Position numbers and translations under genes: made by a program
The notes under the pieces: model-generated
What the model saw: only the letters and a program-made list of their open reading frames with translations
What the model was told of the DNA's origin: nothing
Database searches by the model: none
Assembly: GCF_031312535.1 (NCBI RefSeq)
Contig: NZ_CP133594.1
Span: forward strand, 992,001-1,056,000
DNA: 64,000 nt
Reading direction: 5' to 3'
Origin: Methanolobus mangrovi
GTDB taxonomy: Archaea; Halobacteriota; Methanosarcinia; Methanosarcinales; Methanosarcinaceae
Shown: positions 53,761-64,000 of the stretch, piece by piece
How the letters are laid out: every line of letters begins with the position of its first letter
Numbering within the stretch: position 1 is the stretch's first letter

Positions 53761-54099
53761 TTACATCATTTTAGTCTGCTCGGTCTGGCGTGGAACCTTC
53801 ACTACCAGAAAACGGAAAAGACTGTCACTTTCATTCATCAGCCTGTGGGGTATCTTTGCAGGACTTTCAATAAGCATATCCCTGGTGACAGTTTGCTGCT
53901 CATCACCGATCTCTACGATTCCCTCACCCTCAAGGACGTAAAAGAACACATCAACAGGTGTTGAATGTTTCTTCAGTGCATCACCCGGTTTTAGTTGCAT
54001 GTGCATTACCTGGGCATGCTCTGTATCATAGAGCTTGTGAACGGTCACTCCATGTGGATTGTCCTTCTTCTCTGCATCTTTGTAATTTGTTATTATCAT
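53761..54099 (-). CDS. Cupin-domain protein
   Basis: This 112-residue beta-barrel protein has cupin motif 1, MQLKPGDALKKHSTPVDVFFYVLEGEG, and motif 2, TRDMLIESPAKIPHRLMNES. One His in each motif, plus Glu, gives a possible metal site. Function unknown. It lies just downstream of the hybrid cluster protein gene on the same strand (68 bases), so a role in oxidative or nitrosative stress response is plausible. Confidence 0.82.
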   Translation of the reverse strand: MIITNYKDAEKKDNPHGVTVHKLYDTEHAQVMHMQLKPGDALKKHSTPVDVFFYVLEGEGIVEIGDEQQTVTRDMLIESPAKIPHRLMNESDSLFRFLVVKVPRQTEQTKMM

Positions 54100-54167
54100 T
54101 TATTCACTTCCTTAAATAAAATGAAATAAAGGTAGTTATTTAAGTAATGTATTTTCCTGTAAAAAGA

Positions 54168-55853
54168 TTAGAGAAGGACCTTGAGGTCCTCTTCTACTGT
54201 GGAATTTGGCCTGATATTGAAGTTCTCGACCAGGACATTGAGAACATTTGGTGAAACAAATGCTGGCAGTGTAGGACCGAGCATGATGTTCTTGACACCG
54301 AGACTCAGCAGTGCAAGCAGGACAAGGACTGCCTTTTGCTCGTACCATGCTATATTGTAAGATACCGGCAGGTCGTTGATATCATCAAGTCCGAATGCCT
54401 TTGCAAGAGCCTGTGCTATGACAACCAGTGAATAGGAGTCATTACACTGACCTGCATCGATTACTCTTGGGATTCCACCGATGTCACCGAGATCAAGTTT
54501 GTTGTAACGGTACTTTGCACATCCTGCTGTAAGGATAACAGTATCCTTTGGAAGAGCTTCTGCAAAGTCGGTGTAGTAGCCTCTTTCCTTGTGTCTTCCG
54601 TCACATCCTGCCATGACAACGAACTTCTTGATCTGTCCTGCTTTTACAGCATCGATTATCTTGTCAGCAACAGAGAGTGCGGATACATGTGCAAAACCAC
54701 CCATGATGGTTCCTTCTTCAAGCTGCTCAGGTGATTTGCATGTCTTTGCCTGCTCGATTATAGAAGAGAAGTCCTTGCCGCCATCCTCACCAGCATTGAT
54801 GTGAGTAACACCGTCAAAGCCGACTATTCCTGTTGTATATATCCTGTTTATGTAGGATTCCGATGGGGGAACTATACAGTTTGTGGTCATGAATATAGGA
54901 CCATTGAACTTTTCGAATTCCTCTTTCTGCCTCCACCATGAACCTCCATAATTTCCAACAAAGTTATCATATTTCTTGAATGCAGGGTAAGAGTTTGCAG
55001 GCAGCATCTCACCATGGGTATAAACATCGACACCTGTGCCCTGTGTCTGCTCAAGAAGCTGTGCAAGGTCACGAAGGTCATGTCCACTGATAAGTATTCC
55101 AGGATTGTCCCTGACACCTATGTTAACTGCGGTCGGCTCAGGATTTCCATAAGTTGTAGTATTTGCTTTATCGAGCAGTGCAAGGGTAGTGACACCCATT
55201 GAACCACATTCCAGTACCATTGGAACCAGTTCATCTACACCCATATCATCATCCATTGTTGCCAGAAGTGCCCTCTCGATAAATGCCATGACCCCATCAT
55301 CCTTGTAACCAAGGACATTTGCGTGATGAGCATAGGCTGCCATGCCTTTGAGACCGTAGATGAGCAATTCCCTGAGAGAGCGGATATCCTCGTTCTCTGT
55401 TGCAAGTATTCCTGTATTTATATTGACGAGACTTTCAGGTGTGACCTTTGCCATTATTGGCAGTTCCTCGCCTGCATTGGGACTTGCACCAAGGAGTTTC
55501 TCCTTGATCCATCTTGGGAAGGATGAGCCGGACTTCTCTGTGATGACCTTTGCATCCATGAGTTTCTTTTTGATGCCGTCCTTTATCTCAAACCCTTCGT
55601 TGATAAGTTTTTCAAAGTCAGCCTTGCTGAAATTGGTATTTGTAACAGTGGCAAAAAGTCCGTCAAGAATGAACTGGTCGGTCTTTGCATCATTGAGATT
55701 ATTTGCCCTTGCCTTTGAATTATAGAATGCAATGCTTTTCAGGACATAGATAAGATCATCCTGAAGGTCTGCAACTTCACCTTTCTTTCCACATACACCA
55801 TTTTTCGTACAGCCGGTAGCGTTCAAAGTTTCTTCACATTGATAACAGAACAT
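54168..55853 (-). CDS. hcp: Hybrid cluster protein (hydroxylamine reductase)
   Basis: This 561-residue protein starts [15 protein letters not shown] with the four-cysteine N-terminal cluster site (C3, C6, C15, C21); GGTGA lies 5 bases before the ATG at 55853. The hybrid-cluster ligands are in YGDPEPTAVN-type, [29 protein letters not shown] and [15 protein letters not shown] segments. Hcp reduces nitric oxide and hydroxylamine and protects anaerobes from nitrosative stress. The longer open frame upstream is unsupported. Confidence 0.95.
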   Translation of the reverse strand: MFCYQCEETLNATGCTKNGVCGKKGEVADLQDDLIYVLKSIAFYNSKARANNLNDAKTDQFILDGLFATVTNTNFSKADFEKLINEGFEIKDGIKKKLMDAKVITEKSGSSFPRWIKEKLLGASPNAGEELPIMAKVTPESLVNINTGILATENEDIRSLRELLIYGLKGMAAYAHHANVLGYKDDGVMAFIERALLATMDDDMGVDELVPMVLECGSMGVTTLALLDKANTTTYGNPEPTAVNIGVRDNPGILISGHDLRDLAQLLEQTQGTGVDVYTHGEMLPANSYPAFKKYDNFVGNYGGSWWRQKEEFEKFNGPIFMTTNCIVPPSESYINRIYTTGIVGFDGVTHINAGEDGGKDFSSIIEQAKTCKSPEQLEEGTIMGGFAHVSALSVADKIIDAVKAGQIKKFVVMAGCDGRHKERGYYTDFAEALPKDTVILTAGCAKYRYNKLDLGDIGGIPRVIDAGQCNDSYSLVVIAQALAKAFGLDDINDLPVSYNIAWYEQKAVLVLLALLSLGVKNIMLGPTLPAFVSPNVLNVLVENFNIRPNSTVEEDLKVLL

Positions 55854-56170
55854 TTTATTCACCATGCTTCCTATTGTTGATATCTTTAAGATACTGCTAT
55901 ATAAGAGATACTTAGATATAAGGAGGGCAGTTTCCAGGTGGATACCGTGCCGGAAAAATAAAACCAGCATTCAAAATGACCGGATTATCATTCTGCATTC
56001 ATGATCTATTTCTAGAAGTACAGATGTCGCTGTCCCTTCCCATAACTTTACCCAATTTTATTTAGCAACCCAGACATTATAAATCTATCTTATAAGATAG
56101 ACCGGTCTTGCAATAGGTATCTGATTCAGAAAAAAGAAAAAGTGGACAAAATAAAGATACAAAATATGCA

Positions 56171-59100
56171 TTACACATTCTTAAGTTCTTCAACCAACAG
56201 GTCATACTGCTTTTCAAGCTCAGGCAAAATTATATCCATTTTATCAACCTGATTCTTGTTGCCAGCAACTTCCATCTGTGAGGCAACAGCACTTAAAGCC
56301 ACACCTCCAATGTTTGCAGAAGCACCTTTTATTTTGTGTGCATATGCATTTACGTTTTCAAATTCTCTTTTCCCTATATCATCCTTTAGAGCAATTACAT
56401 GTTTGGGCATATCTTCAAGGAAAATAGCTATCAATCTTCGGGAAAGGTCCTCATCGTTCATTACCCTTTCAAGAAGTGCAGGCCTGTCAAATACAAGAAG
56501 ATCAGTTGGGTCTTTCGTCCCCTCTGCAGACATACCACTCCACATGATTTCGTGTTCCAGCATACTCTGCCATTTCTCCAGCAATTGCATCAGGGACTGC
56601 AATGAAACCGGTTTTGCGATATAATCATTCATACCGGCTTCCAGGCAACGTTCTTTGTCCCCTTTCATCGCGTATGCGGTCATTGCAACGATAGGAATTT
56701 CATGATCAAGGACTGCGGATTGTGAATCCCGTACAAGACGGGTGGCCTCAAGTCCATCCATGTCAGGCATCTGTACATCCATAAGCACCAGATCATAGGG
56801 CAACATTTCCAGCGCTTTTATTGCTTCTATACCATTTGCAACAGTATCCACATGATAGCCCAATTTTTGTATCATACCCTGAGCTACCTTTTGGTTTACT
56901 ATATTGTCTTCAGCCAGCAATAACCTCAAGTTCTTATGGTTCTGAGAAGAACTGGAAGGAGTGTTAACACGAGTATTGACCTTGCTCTTCTGCTTTTCCA
57001 TATTCAATATTCCGGATAGAACATCCAGCAATTCCTGATGCCTTACAGGCTTGGTTAAATATGCTGCAAAATGTCTCTCCCCCATATTCTGGAGATTGGA
57101 ACGTTGCCCTAAAGAACTCAGCATCACCAGAGGGACAGATTTTAGCTTTGCATCGGATTTAATGAACCTTGCCACAGATTCTCCATCCATTCCGGGCATA
57201 TGCATATCGAGGATAACCACATGGTATTGCTCACCGTCTTCATGTGCACGATATAGGGCTTGCAGTGCAGTAGGACCATCAACGGCCTCATCTACTTTTG
57301 CACCCCATGAACTTATACGCTTGTTGAGAATCTCGCGGTTCGTGGCGTTATCATCAACAACCAGAACATAAGAATCCATGATTTCTGCAGAATAGACTTT
57401 CTTACGGCGGCCTTCCGGCTGCTTTACAAGGCTTATTCTAAACCAGAATTCTGAGCCTTTGCCCTTCTCACTTTCCACACCGATATCACCGCCCATCATC
57501 TCAACCAGTTGTTTGGAGATAGCCAGTCCAAGTCCTGTTCCACCATATTGCCGTGTGGTCGATGCATCCACCTGATAGAATTTGTCAAATAGATCATGTA
57601 TTTTATTTTCAGGAATTCCAACACCAGTATCCCGAACTGAGAAACGCAATAATGCTTCTGTATCAGTCTCTGATTCCAGAGTCACCTGCACGACTACCTC
57701 ACCCTCATGGGTAAACTTGACCGCGTTTCCGGCAAGGTTGGTCAGTACCTGCTGTAAACGTCCTGGATCTCCCTGAACACATGCAGGCACACCGGGTGCA
57801 GGCGCACAGATGAATTCCAGATCTTTCTCATGGGCCTTTATTGAAATCATGGAACCAAAATCATCCAGCATATTATGGAGATCAAAGTCCACCATTTCCA
57901 GTTCAAGTTTGCCAGCTTCTATCTTGGAGAAGTCCAGGATATCATTGATAAGTTGAAGTAGTGATTCACCGCTCAGTCTCACGGTTTCAGCATAATGCCT
58001 TTGTTCATCACTGAGCTCAGTATCAAGAAGCAGTCCCGTCATACCGATAACACCATTCATAGGTGTGCGTATCTCATGGGACATATTTGCCAGGAACTCG
58101 CTTTTTGCCCTTGTGGCTTCCTGAGCTTTTTCCTTTTCAATGAAAAGGGTGTTTTCCAGCTCCTTCCGCTCTGTAATATCACGAGATACTCCTAAAATCC
58201 CAATAAATTCACTCTGTTTATTGTACATTCCACCAATTGTGGCCTCAGTCCATACTGCAGACCCATCTTTGCAAGGTTGTTCAAGTTCGAACCTCTGTGG
58301 GGGAAAGTCTGCCCCTGCCTGAACAATCTCTGCAACTAATTTTAGTCCTTCAGAATAGTGCTGTAAAGAAGCAGGAGTCAGGAATTCTTCTGGCTTTTGT
58401 TTTATCACTTCTTCAGGCGTATAACCACGTAGTTTTTGAACAGAGGGACTTAAGTATGTAAACCTGCCATCGATATCCATTGTCCAGATCACATCTGTTG
58501 AATTGTCTGCCAACAACCTGTGTCTTTCCTCGCTTTCTTTTAATTTTTGTTCTATAAGTTTGCGGTCAGTAATATCACGCATAATTCCCACTGAGTGCCA
58601 GCCATCGGGAAGTTCGATAACAGAAAGTGACAGTTCAACTGATATTTCCCGTCCATCCTTACAAAGAGCCTCTAATTCCAGAGTTTTGCCCACAGCATTG
58701 CCCTGACCTGTTTTGAGGAATCGTGTGAGGGCTTCCTGCTGAGATGCATGATAGCGTTGCGGTGCCAGTAGTAAATGCAGGTTTTGCCCAATAGCTTCCT
58801 CTACAGAATATCCGAAAATTCTTTCAGCAGCCGGATTCCAGAAGGATATATCACCTTGCGGATCCATCATCTGGATTGCATCCTGTGCTGACTCAGCAAT
58901 CGCTCTTATTCGAGCTTCTTCTGCTAACAGAGCCTGTTCCGAACGTTTGCTTTCAGTGATGTCTGTCAAAATGAGAGTGAGACCGGTAACATTCCCTTCG
59001 TCATCATTAAGGGGACTGTACATATTCGCATACCATCGTCGGTCAATTGCTGAATCTCCGTATTCCTCTATAAGAGTGAATGATTCACCTGCAAGTGCAC

Positions 59101-60115
59101 GGTCAAAATTCTCTTTTGCTTTTTCCCTGTCTTCAGCACTTTTAATGTAGTCGAGCATGCTAACGCCAATTTCAATATTGACACCCCATATATGCCCCAT
59201 TGTCAACCGATGATTTGTATTGAAAGAAAGGTACCTATATTCCCTGTCAAGTGCAAATATGACAACATCTTTTGGACTTTCAATAACACCCTGTAAGATA
59301 TGGTATGCTTTTCTATATCTCTGCTCTGCCTGTTTTAACGTTTCTTCAGCGCTCTTTCTATCGGTAATGTCTCTGCAGACGCAGAAAACCAGTTTCTGAC
59401 CAGCAAGGCTAGCTCCGTTCGAGCTTACTTCAACATCGATTAGAGTTCCATCTTTACGACGGTGTAGTGTCTCAAATGTGCGACCAGATTCACCAGTGTT
59501 CTTTATCACTTCAATTAGTTCTTCGGGTGTCCATTTGTCGTCCCAATCCCATACGTGTAACTGGAGCATCTCATCCATGGAATAGCCCAGTGTATCCGCA
59601 TATTTTTGATTAGCTTCGACAACCTCACCTTTGCCATTGACAACTACTATGCCATCATTGGACTGCTCTACAAGAATACGTCTTCTTGTAGTTTCTTCTG
59701 CAATCTTTTCTTCAGCTTTCTTACTCCTACTTATATCTGAGAGAATGCCCTCAATACGCACAGGAATATTCTCAGTATCGTATTTGATCTCAGAACTTTC
59801 ACGAACCCAACAAATGCTTCCGTCAGGTTTTAATATACGATACTCTGCTGAAATCTCGCCTTCCAGTTCCCTTTGTTTTGTAGCATCCTGAACAATGTTG
59901 ATATCCTCAGGATGAACTAATTGATACAACACCTTATTTTCCTTTACAAACTTCTGAGGGTCAATACCTAGAATGAGTTCAGATGATGGACTAATATAAA
60001 GTAGTTCAAGATCAGGAAAGGTTGCAGACCAGACAACCATATCTACTGACTTCAAAATAAGATTAAGATACTCTTTTTCACTGCATGTACTTCCTTCAAT
60101 ACCGTTTTCGATCAT
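56171..60115 (-). CDS. Hybrid sensor histidine kinase with five PAS domains, two receivers and HPt
   Basis: This 1314-residue protein is soluble by sequence. Domain order: five PAS/PAC units (about 15-650; e.g. [34 protein letters not shown]), HisKA with [15 protein letters not shown] (about 670), HATPase ([32 protein letters not shown], about 780-900), receiver 1 ([10 protein letters not shown]...[10 protein letters not shown], about 930-1040) and receiver 2 ([10 protein letters not shown]...[10 protein letters not shown], about 1075-1190). The HPt domain has the phospho-His in [15 protein letters not shown] near residue 1260. GGGTGATC precedes the ATG. It resembles bacterial BarA/ArcB-type relays. 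No output regulator is adjacent. Confidence 0.93.
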   Translation of the reverse strand: MIENGIEGSTCSEKEYLNLILKSVDMVVWSATFPDLELLYISPSSELILGIDPQKFVKENKVLYQLVHPEDINIVQDATKQRELEGEISAEYRILKPDGSICWVRESSEIKYDTENIPVRIEGILSDISRSKKAEEKIAEETTRRRILVEQSNDGIVVVNGKGEVVEANQKYADTLGYSMDEMLQLHVWDWDDKWTPEELIEVIKNTGESGRTFETLHRRKDGTLIDVEVSSNGASLAGQKLVFCVCRDITDRKSAEETLKQAEQRYRKAYHILQGVIESPKDVVIFALDREYRYLSFNTNHRLTMGHIWGVNIEIGVSMLDYIKSAEDREKAKENFDRALAGESFTLIEEYGDSAIDRRWYANMYSPLNDDEGNVTGLTLILTDITESKRSEQALLAEEARIRAIAESAQDAIQMMDPQGDISFWNPAAERIFGYSVEEAIGQNLHLLLAPQRYHASQQEALTRFLKTGQGNAVGKTLELEALCKDGREISVELSLSVIELPDGWHSVGIMRDITDRKLIEQKLKESEERHRLLADNSTDVIWTMDIDGRFTYLSPSVQKLRGYTPEEVIKQKPEEFLTPASLQHYSEGLKLVAEIVQAGADFPPQRFELEQPCKDGSAVWTEATIGGMYNKQSEFIGILGVSRDITERKELENTLFIEKEKAQEATRAKSEFLANMSHEIRTPMNGVIGMTGLLLDTELSDEQRHYAETVRLSGESLLQLINDILDFSKIEAGKLELEMVDFDLHNMLDDFGSMISIKAHEKDLEFICAPAPGVPACVQGDPGRLQQVLTNLAGNAVKFTHEGEVVVQVTLESETDTEALLRFSVRDTGVGIPENKIHDLFDKFYQVDASTTRQYGGTGLGLAISKQLVEMMGGDIGVESEKGKGSEFWFRISLVKQPEGRRKKVYSAEIMDSYVLVVDDNATNREILNKRISSWGAKVDEAVDGPTALQALYRAHEDGEQYHVVILDMHMPGMDGESVARFIKSDAKLKSVPLVMLSSLGQRSNLQNMGERHFAAYLTKPVRHQELLDVLSGILNMEKQKSKVNTRVNTPSSSSQNHKNLRLLLAEDNIVNQKVAQGMIQKLGYHVDTVANGIEAIKALEMLPYDLVLMDVQMPDMDGLEATRLVRDSQSAVLDHEIPIVAMTAYAMKGDKERCLEAGMNDYIAKPVSLQSLMQLLEKWQSMLEHEIMWSGMSAEGTKDPTDLLVFDRPALLERVMNDEDLSRRLIAIFLEDMPKHVIALKDDIGKREFENVNAYAHKIKGASANIGGVALSAVASQMEVAGNKNQVDKMDIILPELEKQYDLLVEELKNV

Positions 60116-60437
60116 ATGATCACCCTATTAGTTCACCTTGAATCAAGATATTCTTTGAATAAACAAATTAACAATACACATACTGACGATGTAAAACACA
60201 TAAACATAGATAACTAAATGTTACACATATAGGAGATACCTAAATATATATAAATATACTGATTTAACTAAATTGAGTAGATAGATACGGTATTTATGTT
60301 TACTAAAACTAAAATAACCAGAAATTAAAAGTGCAGTAATATAGAAATAATATGTGCTCAAGAAATAGAACACACAAACACTTTGTAAGGCAATCGGAGC
60401 AAAACTGACAGAAACAAGCTGTAAAAGAAATTGAGAA

Positions 60438-61160
60438 TTATTGCACTCTTTCAAAGAAAGGCAAAGTGTCCGGATGATAATCTTCCCTGATGTAATAGTT
60501 TTTAAACTTGCCACTGGTTTCCACTTCAAGACAATCCATATCCTCCAATGTCCTTATATGCGAGCGAACAGTCCCTTTACTGATCCCTAACCTTTCTGAA
60601 AGCTCCATGTTTGTTATACCGGGATTCTCAAATATAAGCCTGCAAACTTTTTTACACATGACTCCCTGTAAATGCGGCTCTATAGTCTGCCCATGACTCT
60701 TGTTCCATAGGTCACTCTCATTCCTGAACATGCTTACATAGTTCCCATTCCTGAACAAGAGGATCTTACCTGCATCTTTCAAAGCATTAACATGATAACG
60801 GACTGTCCCCCGTTTAAGATCAAGATCCTTTTCGATCATATTAACAGTGCTGCCCGGATTATTCTCAATGAAATTCAGAATCTTCAGACGATTCTCATTC
60901 TTCGGGTCTTTCTTTGCCCATGCAGTAAGTAATGCTACGATCTTCCAGCCGAGTGCAAGGATAATGGCGACTATGGTTATTATCTGGAAGTAGAGTGGGA
61001 GGTCCCAGAAAGAATCGGTCATTTTTGCACCATCCGCATAGTTATTAACAGAAATATTATTACCGTCATAAGGTTCAATTGAAGGATTACCATAACAAGG
61101 CATTACAAAAATGAAAAAAATAATAAAAAATGTGACAGGTATTTTTTTCATACCCATCAT
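60438..61160 (-). CDS. Membrane-anchored regulator with two winged-helix domains
   Basis: The protein has about 240 residues from the ATG at 61160 (or 61151). It has an N-terminal signal-like hydrophobic segment (VTFFIIFFIFVMPCYG), an outer loop of about 35 residues and a second helix (FQIITIVAIILALGWKIVALL). Two winged-helix DNA-binding domains then follow in the cytoplasm (about 95-160, GSTVNMIEKDLDLKRGTVRYHVNAL; about 175-230, GITNMELSERLGISKGTVRSHIRTL). Membrane-bound HTH proteins of this type are common in Methanosarcinales. It lies 7 bases behind the secreted-protein gene, which may be its sensing partner. Confidence 0.75.
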   Translation of the reverse strand: MMGMKKIPVTFFIIFFIFVMPCYGNPSIEPYDGNNISVNNYADGAKMTDSFWDLPLYFQIITIVAIILALGWKIVALLTAWAKKDPKNENRLKILNFIENNPGSTVNMIEKDLDLKRGTVRYHVNALKDAGKILLFRNGNYVSMFRNESDLWNKSHGQTIEPHLQGVMCKKVCRLIFENPGITNMELSERLGISKGTVRSHIRTLEDMDCLEVETSGKFKNYYIREDYHPDTLPFFERVQ

Positions 61161-61167
61161 ACGAACT

Positions 61168-61623
61168 TTAGATAGAATAATCTTCTGTTCCACTAACAGA
61201 ATAACCATAAACCCTGTATCTCCAAGTTCCTCGTTCTATCCCGTCATTATCAATTACATTCAAATGAATCCTACCGTTAATTGATCCATCTGCTGAATCA
61301 TAAAAATAGCCAAGACAATTGTAACTTGGATCATATATATAGAGTTTGAGTGAATCGCTGGTATCTCCCCAGTTAAGGTCTACCTCTATGCTAGTATAAT
61401 ATGAACTTATCACAAAAGAATGCCAGTTTGTTTCTCCCTGAGTAATTATATCAGAAACAGTCCTTACTCCAATACTTCCGTCGTCTGATTTTGCAGGGAC
61501 GATCTTGTATCCTAAGTCGGATGCAGAGATCAATGTGAATTCGTTGTCTGTTTCAGATGTACTTGCACTTGCAACTGAAATGCACAGCAAGAATATTATA
61601 AATCCGATTGCTATTGTTTTCAT
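61168..61623 (-). CDS. Secreted PPC-domain-like protein
   Basis: This 151-residue protein has a signal peptide (KTIAIGFIIFLLCISVASA) and a single beta-sandwich (about 50-148) with TQGETNWHSFVISSYYTSIEVDLNWGDTSDSLKLYIYDP and RGTWRYRVYGYSVSG, a pattern seen in bacterial pre-peptidase C-terminal (PPC) domains. No catalytic motif. Secreted and without anchor. It is cotranscribed with the membrane-bound regulator, so it might act as ligand or sensor part (inference). Confidence 0.7.
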   Translation of the reverse strand: MKTIAIGFIIFLLCISVASASTSETDNEFTLISASDLGYKIVPAKSDDGSIGVRTVSDIITQGETNWHSFVISSYYTSIEVDLNWGDTSDSLKLYIYDPSYNCLGYFYDSADGSINGRIHLNVIDNDGIERGTWRYRVYGYSVSGTEDYSI

Positions 61624-62084
61624 GTTTGTACTCCTACTAGCTTTTACTAGTTATTGAGGAAGATGAAAAAACCTTGTATATAACTTTTCTAGCCATTTAT
61701 CAAACTAAAAAAAAGTAGATATATGGAGGAATTTTGTTGCAGAGTATAGAGTATTAGTGCATTGGTTTGAAGGAGAAGGACATGAAACATGCCCTCCTGT
61801 TCCCTCAGTTTCCGTGCAAGTTTGTGCTGGTTGGGTACAAACAATTCATTGTACACAGAATTATAATAAAACCATTATGGCCATTGGTCAAACTGTTCTT
61901 AAAATGATGATACATTTTATTCATGATGATATTTCAAAATACATATTTGAATTTTTAACTCAATAAATATGAGAACAGTTGCTGGAAATTTATAAATAAA
62001 AGTCCAATTAAATGGTTTTTCACAGAACATCCAAAACTATATCTTCCACAAAGTCATCATTTCCTGCTGTAAGGAGCCAACAAT
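61624..62084. other. Gap upstream of hdrA
   Basis: No gene is supported. A short frame at about 61757-61966 on the plus strand shows no family match and no ribosome binding site; it may be a remnant. The last 15 bases carry the hdrA ribosome binding site AAGGAG (62071-62076). Confidence 0.45.
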
Positions 62085-64000
62085 ATGCGAATCGGAGTAT
62101 ACATCTGTCACTGCGGACTTAATATCGCACATACCATAAACGTCAACTCACTTAGGGACAAGGTCAGCAAGCTGGGTGGTGTTGCAGTGGTAAAGGACAT
62201 ACAGTTCATGTGTTCTGATTCGGGACAGGATTCAATTGTCCAGGATATAACGGACCTTGATCTTAATCACATACTTGTAGCAGCATGTTCTCCCCATCTG
62301 CACGAGCAGACATTCAAGAGAGTGCTTGAAAAGGCGGGTCTCAATCCTTTCATGCTGGAAATGGTCAACATCCGTGAGCAATGCTCATGGGTTCACATGG
62401 AAGACCCGCAGATGGCAACCCAGAAAGCATTCGACCTCATCAGGATGGGTATAGCCAGGCTCAAACTGCTGGACCCGTTGCAGCTAAAGAAAATACCTGT
62501 GACAAAGGATGTACTAATTATCGGCGGCGGTGTTGCCGGAATAGAGGCTGCACTTACTCTTGCAAACTCAGGTTATCAGGTTCATATGGTTGAAAAAGAG
62601 CCTACAATTGGTGGAAAAATGGCACTGCTCAACGAAGTGTTTCCCACCAACGACTGCTCTATTTGCGTGCTCGCCCCCAAGATGACAGATGTTCACCAGC
62701 ACCCGAATATCGACCTTATCACACTTGCAGAGGTTACTGAGGTCACAGGCCCAGTAGGTAATTTCAATGTTACAGTTACCAAAAAACCCAGATATGTCAT
62801 AGAAGACAAATGCAAGGGCTGTGTGGACGAATGCGGTCGTGTATGCCCGGTGGAAATACCCAACAGATTCGACTGCGGGCTTGGAAAGACAAAAGCCATC
62901 AACATGCCGATACCACAGGCAGTACCGCAGGTGGTCTATATAGACAACGAATTCTGTGTGGGCTGCGGACTATGTAAACAGGCATGCCCGGCTGATGCAG
63001 TGGACTATCATCAGAAAGAGGAAACTCTTGAATTTACCGTTGGAGCCATAATACTGGCAACCGGATACAGTCATTTTGATGCTTCCCGCAAGCAGGAGTA
63101 TGGTTATGGCATCTACCCTGATGTAATTACCAATATGGAACTCGAGCGCCTGCTTAACGCAGCCGGTCCGACACGGGGCAAAGTACTTTCCCCGGCAACA
63201 ATGGAAGTACCGAAAAAAGTTTCCTTCATCCAGTGCGTTGGTTCAAGGGACGAAAAGGTCGGCAACCCTTACTGTTCCAGAGTATGCTGCATGTCCAGCA
63301 TGAAGAATGCACAGTTGCTCAAGGAGCGCTATCCTGACATTGACATTACAATTCATTACATCGATGTACGTGCATCCGGTGAGATGTACGAGGAATACTA
63401 CATCCGCAGCCAGGAAATGGGCATCAATTTCATCCGTGGGAAAGTAGGAGAGATTCTACAGGACGGACAGGGTAAACTGAACCTGCGTTATGAAGACACT
63501 CTCAATGGTGAGATATACGAAGAACCATCTGACCTCGTTGTCCTTGCAACCGGCATGGAAAACGTAAGGGATGCAGACAGGATATCAAGAGTGCTGAACC
63601 TCACCAGACGTACAGACCGTTTCTTCTCTATAGCCCATCCCAAGATGCGTCCGGTCGATTCCCATGTGAAAGGCATATACATAGCAGGCTGTGCATCAGG
63701 CCCCAAGGAAATCCAGGTATCGATAGCACAGGGCAGTGCTACTGCCGCCAAAGCCATGCAGCTTCTGTCAAAAGGAGAACTGGAGATGGACCCACTCAGC
63801 GCCCATGTGAATCCGGATAAGTGTATCGGCTGCGGTATATGTGTGGATGTCTGCAAATTCAACAAGATCAATATAAGAGACCGCAAGGCAGTGGTCGATG
63901 AACTCTCGTGCATGGGCTGTGGTGCATGCAGTGCATCCTGTCCGGCTGATGCCATATGGATGCGTAACAGTACCGATGAACAGATAGTTGCCCAGATACA
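62085..64000 (+). CDS. hdrA: Heterodisulfide reductase subunit A (truncated by window end)
   Basis: The frame is open from ATG 62085 (AAGGAG 8 bases upstream) to the end, 638 codons so far. HdrA is the FAD/iron-sulfur electron-bifurcating subunit of CoB-CoM heterodisulfide reductase. Features in order: N-terminal CHCGLNI, FAD-binding DVLIIGGGVAGIEAALTLANSGYQ (about residue 147), NDCSICVLAPKM, ferredoxin clusters CKGCVDECGRVCP and CVGCGLCKQACP, LATGYSHFD and the second flavin part VVLATGMEN. Two more 4Fe-4S motifs at the end are CIGCGICVDVCKF and CMGCGACSASCP. The rest lies outside. Whether the C terminus carries a fused MvhD is not visible. Confidence 0.94.
   Translation, partial: MRIGVYICHCGLNIAHTINVNSLRDKVSKLGGVAVVKDIQFMCSDSGQDSIVQDITDLDLNHILVAACSPHLHEQTFKRVLEKAGLNPFMLEMVNIREQCSWVHMEDPQMATQKAFDLIRMGIARLKLLDPLQLKKIPVTKDVLIIGGGVAGIEAALTLANSGYQVHMVEKEPTIGGKMALLNEVFPTNDCSICVLAPKMTDVHQHPNIDLITLAEVTEVTGPVGNFNVTVTKKPRYVIEDKCKGCVDECGRVCPVEIPNRFDCGLGKTKAINMPIPQAVPQVVYIDNEFCVGCGLCKQACPADAVDYHQKEETLEFTVGAIILATGYSHFDASRKQEYGYGIYPDVITNMELERLLNAAGPTRGKVLSPATMEVPKKVSFIQCVGSRDEKVGNPYCSRVCCMSSMKNAQLLKERYPDIDITIHYIDVRASGEMYEEYYIRSQEMGINFIRGKVGEILQDGQGKLNLRYEDTLNGEIYEEPSDLVVLATGMENVRDADRISRVLNLTRRTDRFFSIAHPKMRPVDSHVKGIYIAGCASGPKEIQVSIAQGSATAAKAMQLLSKGELEMDPLSAHVNPDKCIGCGICVDVCKFNKINIRDRKAVVDELSCMGCGACSASCPADAIWMRNSTDEQIVAQI

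Noticed and set aside
61757-61966. Plus-strand open frame of 69 codons before hdrA
   Set aside because: No ribosome binding site and no family pattern; possibly a remnant of an older gene, but no support.

Overview
The window comes from a methanogenic archaeon, most probably a methylotrophic member of the Methanosarcinaceae (Methanolobus/Methanococcoides-like; the genus is inference). Evidence: archaeal ribosomal proteins and factors (L39e, L31e, L18Ae/LX, S19e, eIF6, prefoldin, PDCD5), formylmethanofuran dehydrogenase subunits, HdrA of heterodisulfide reductase, a corrinoid methyltransferase remnant beside an Msr-type (DUF1724) regulator, archaellins, A+T-rich intergenic DNA, and GGTGA-type ribosome binding sites that often contain the stop codon of the gene before.

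Layout. 0.4-6.7 kb: an SSF symporter with a tiny overlapping accessory protein, a PocR-domain histidine kinase, an MBL-fold hydrolase, a DUF2117 protein, a winged-helix regulator and a MoaD/SAMP-like protein translationally coupled to a 41-residue protein. 6.9-28.6 kb: a large accessory island. It holds two KaiC/RecA-like ATPases, a ParA/MinD ATPase with a winged-helix partner, and an eight-gene operon (CheF-like, V4R-like, Sm-like, KaiC, Roadblock-like, long coiled coil, GNAT, helical protein). A second operon starts with two archaellins and continues into two membrane-anchored surface proteins, two histone-deacetylase-family enzymes and a GNAT fused to a zinc-finger tail. A second archaellin pair and two paralogous seven-helix membrane proteins sit in a duplicated divergent arrangement. 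No core archaellum motor genes (FlaI/FlaJ) lie in the window.

28.7-38.5 kb: trpCBA behind a probable TrpY operator, then the classic archaeal translation/secretion block (S19e, PDCD5, PP-loop ATPase, L39e, L31e, eIF6, L18Ae, prefoldin alpha, FtsY), purA and a small ferredoxin. 38.7-45.8 kb: an aminotransferase, a dolichol-kinase-like protein and a decayed zone with a frameshifted kinase, a truncated corrinoid protein, degenerate 65-bp tandem repeats and a frameshifted ORF. 46-50 kb: aconitase and citrate synthase, the first steps of an oxidative partial TCA route to 2-oxoglutarate. 50-56 kb: formylmethanofuran dehydrogenase B and D with a polyferredoxin-like protein, a ferredoxin:thioredoxin reductase catalytic subunit, a cupin and hybrid cluster protein. 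56-64 kb: a 1314-residue multi-PAS hybrid kinase, a membrane-anchored double winged-helix regulator with a secreted partner, and hdrA running off the end.

The most interesting part is the 6.9-28.6 kb island. Archaellin genes share an apparent transcription unit with two deacetylase-family enzymes and an acetyltransferase, next to an operon of KaiC, Roadblock, CheF-like, V4R and Sm-like proteins with its own acetyltransferase. My reading (inference) is a signalling system that controls or modifies the archaellum, or another surface filament, through acylation and deacylation. No tRNA or rRNA gene was found. All domain names come from reading the translations by eye; no database search was run.
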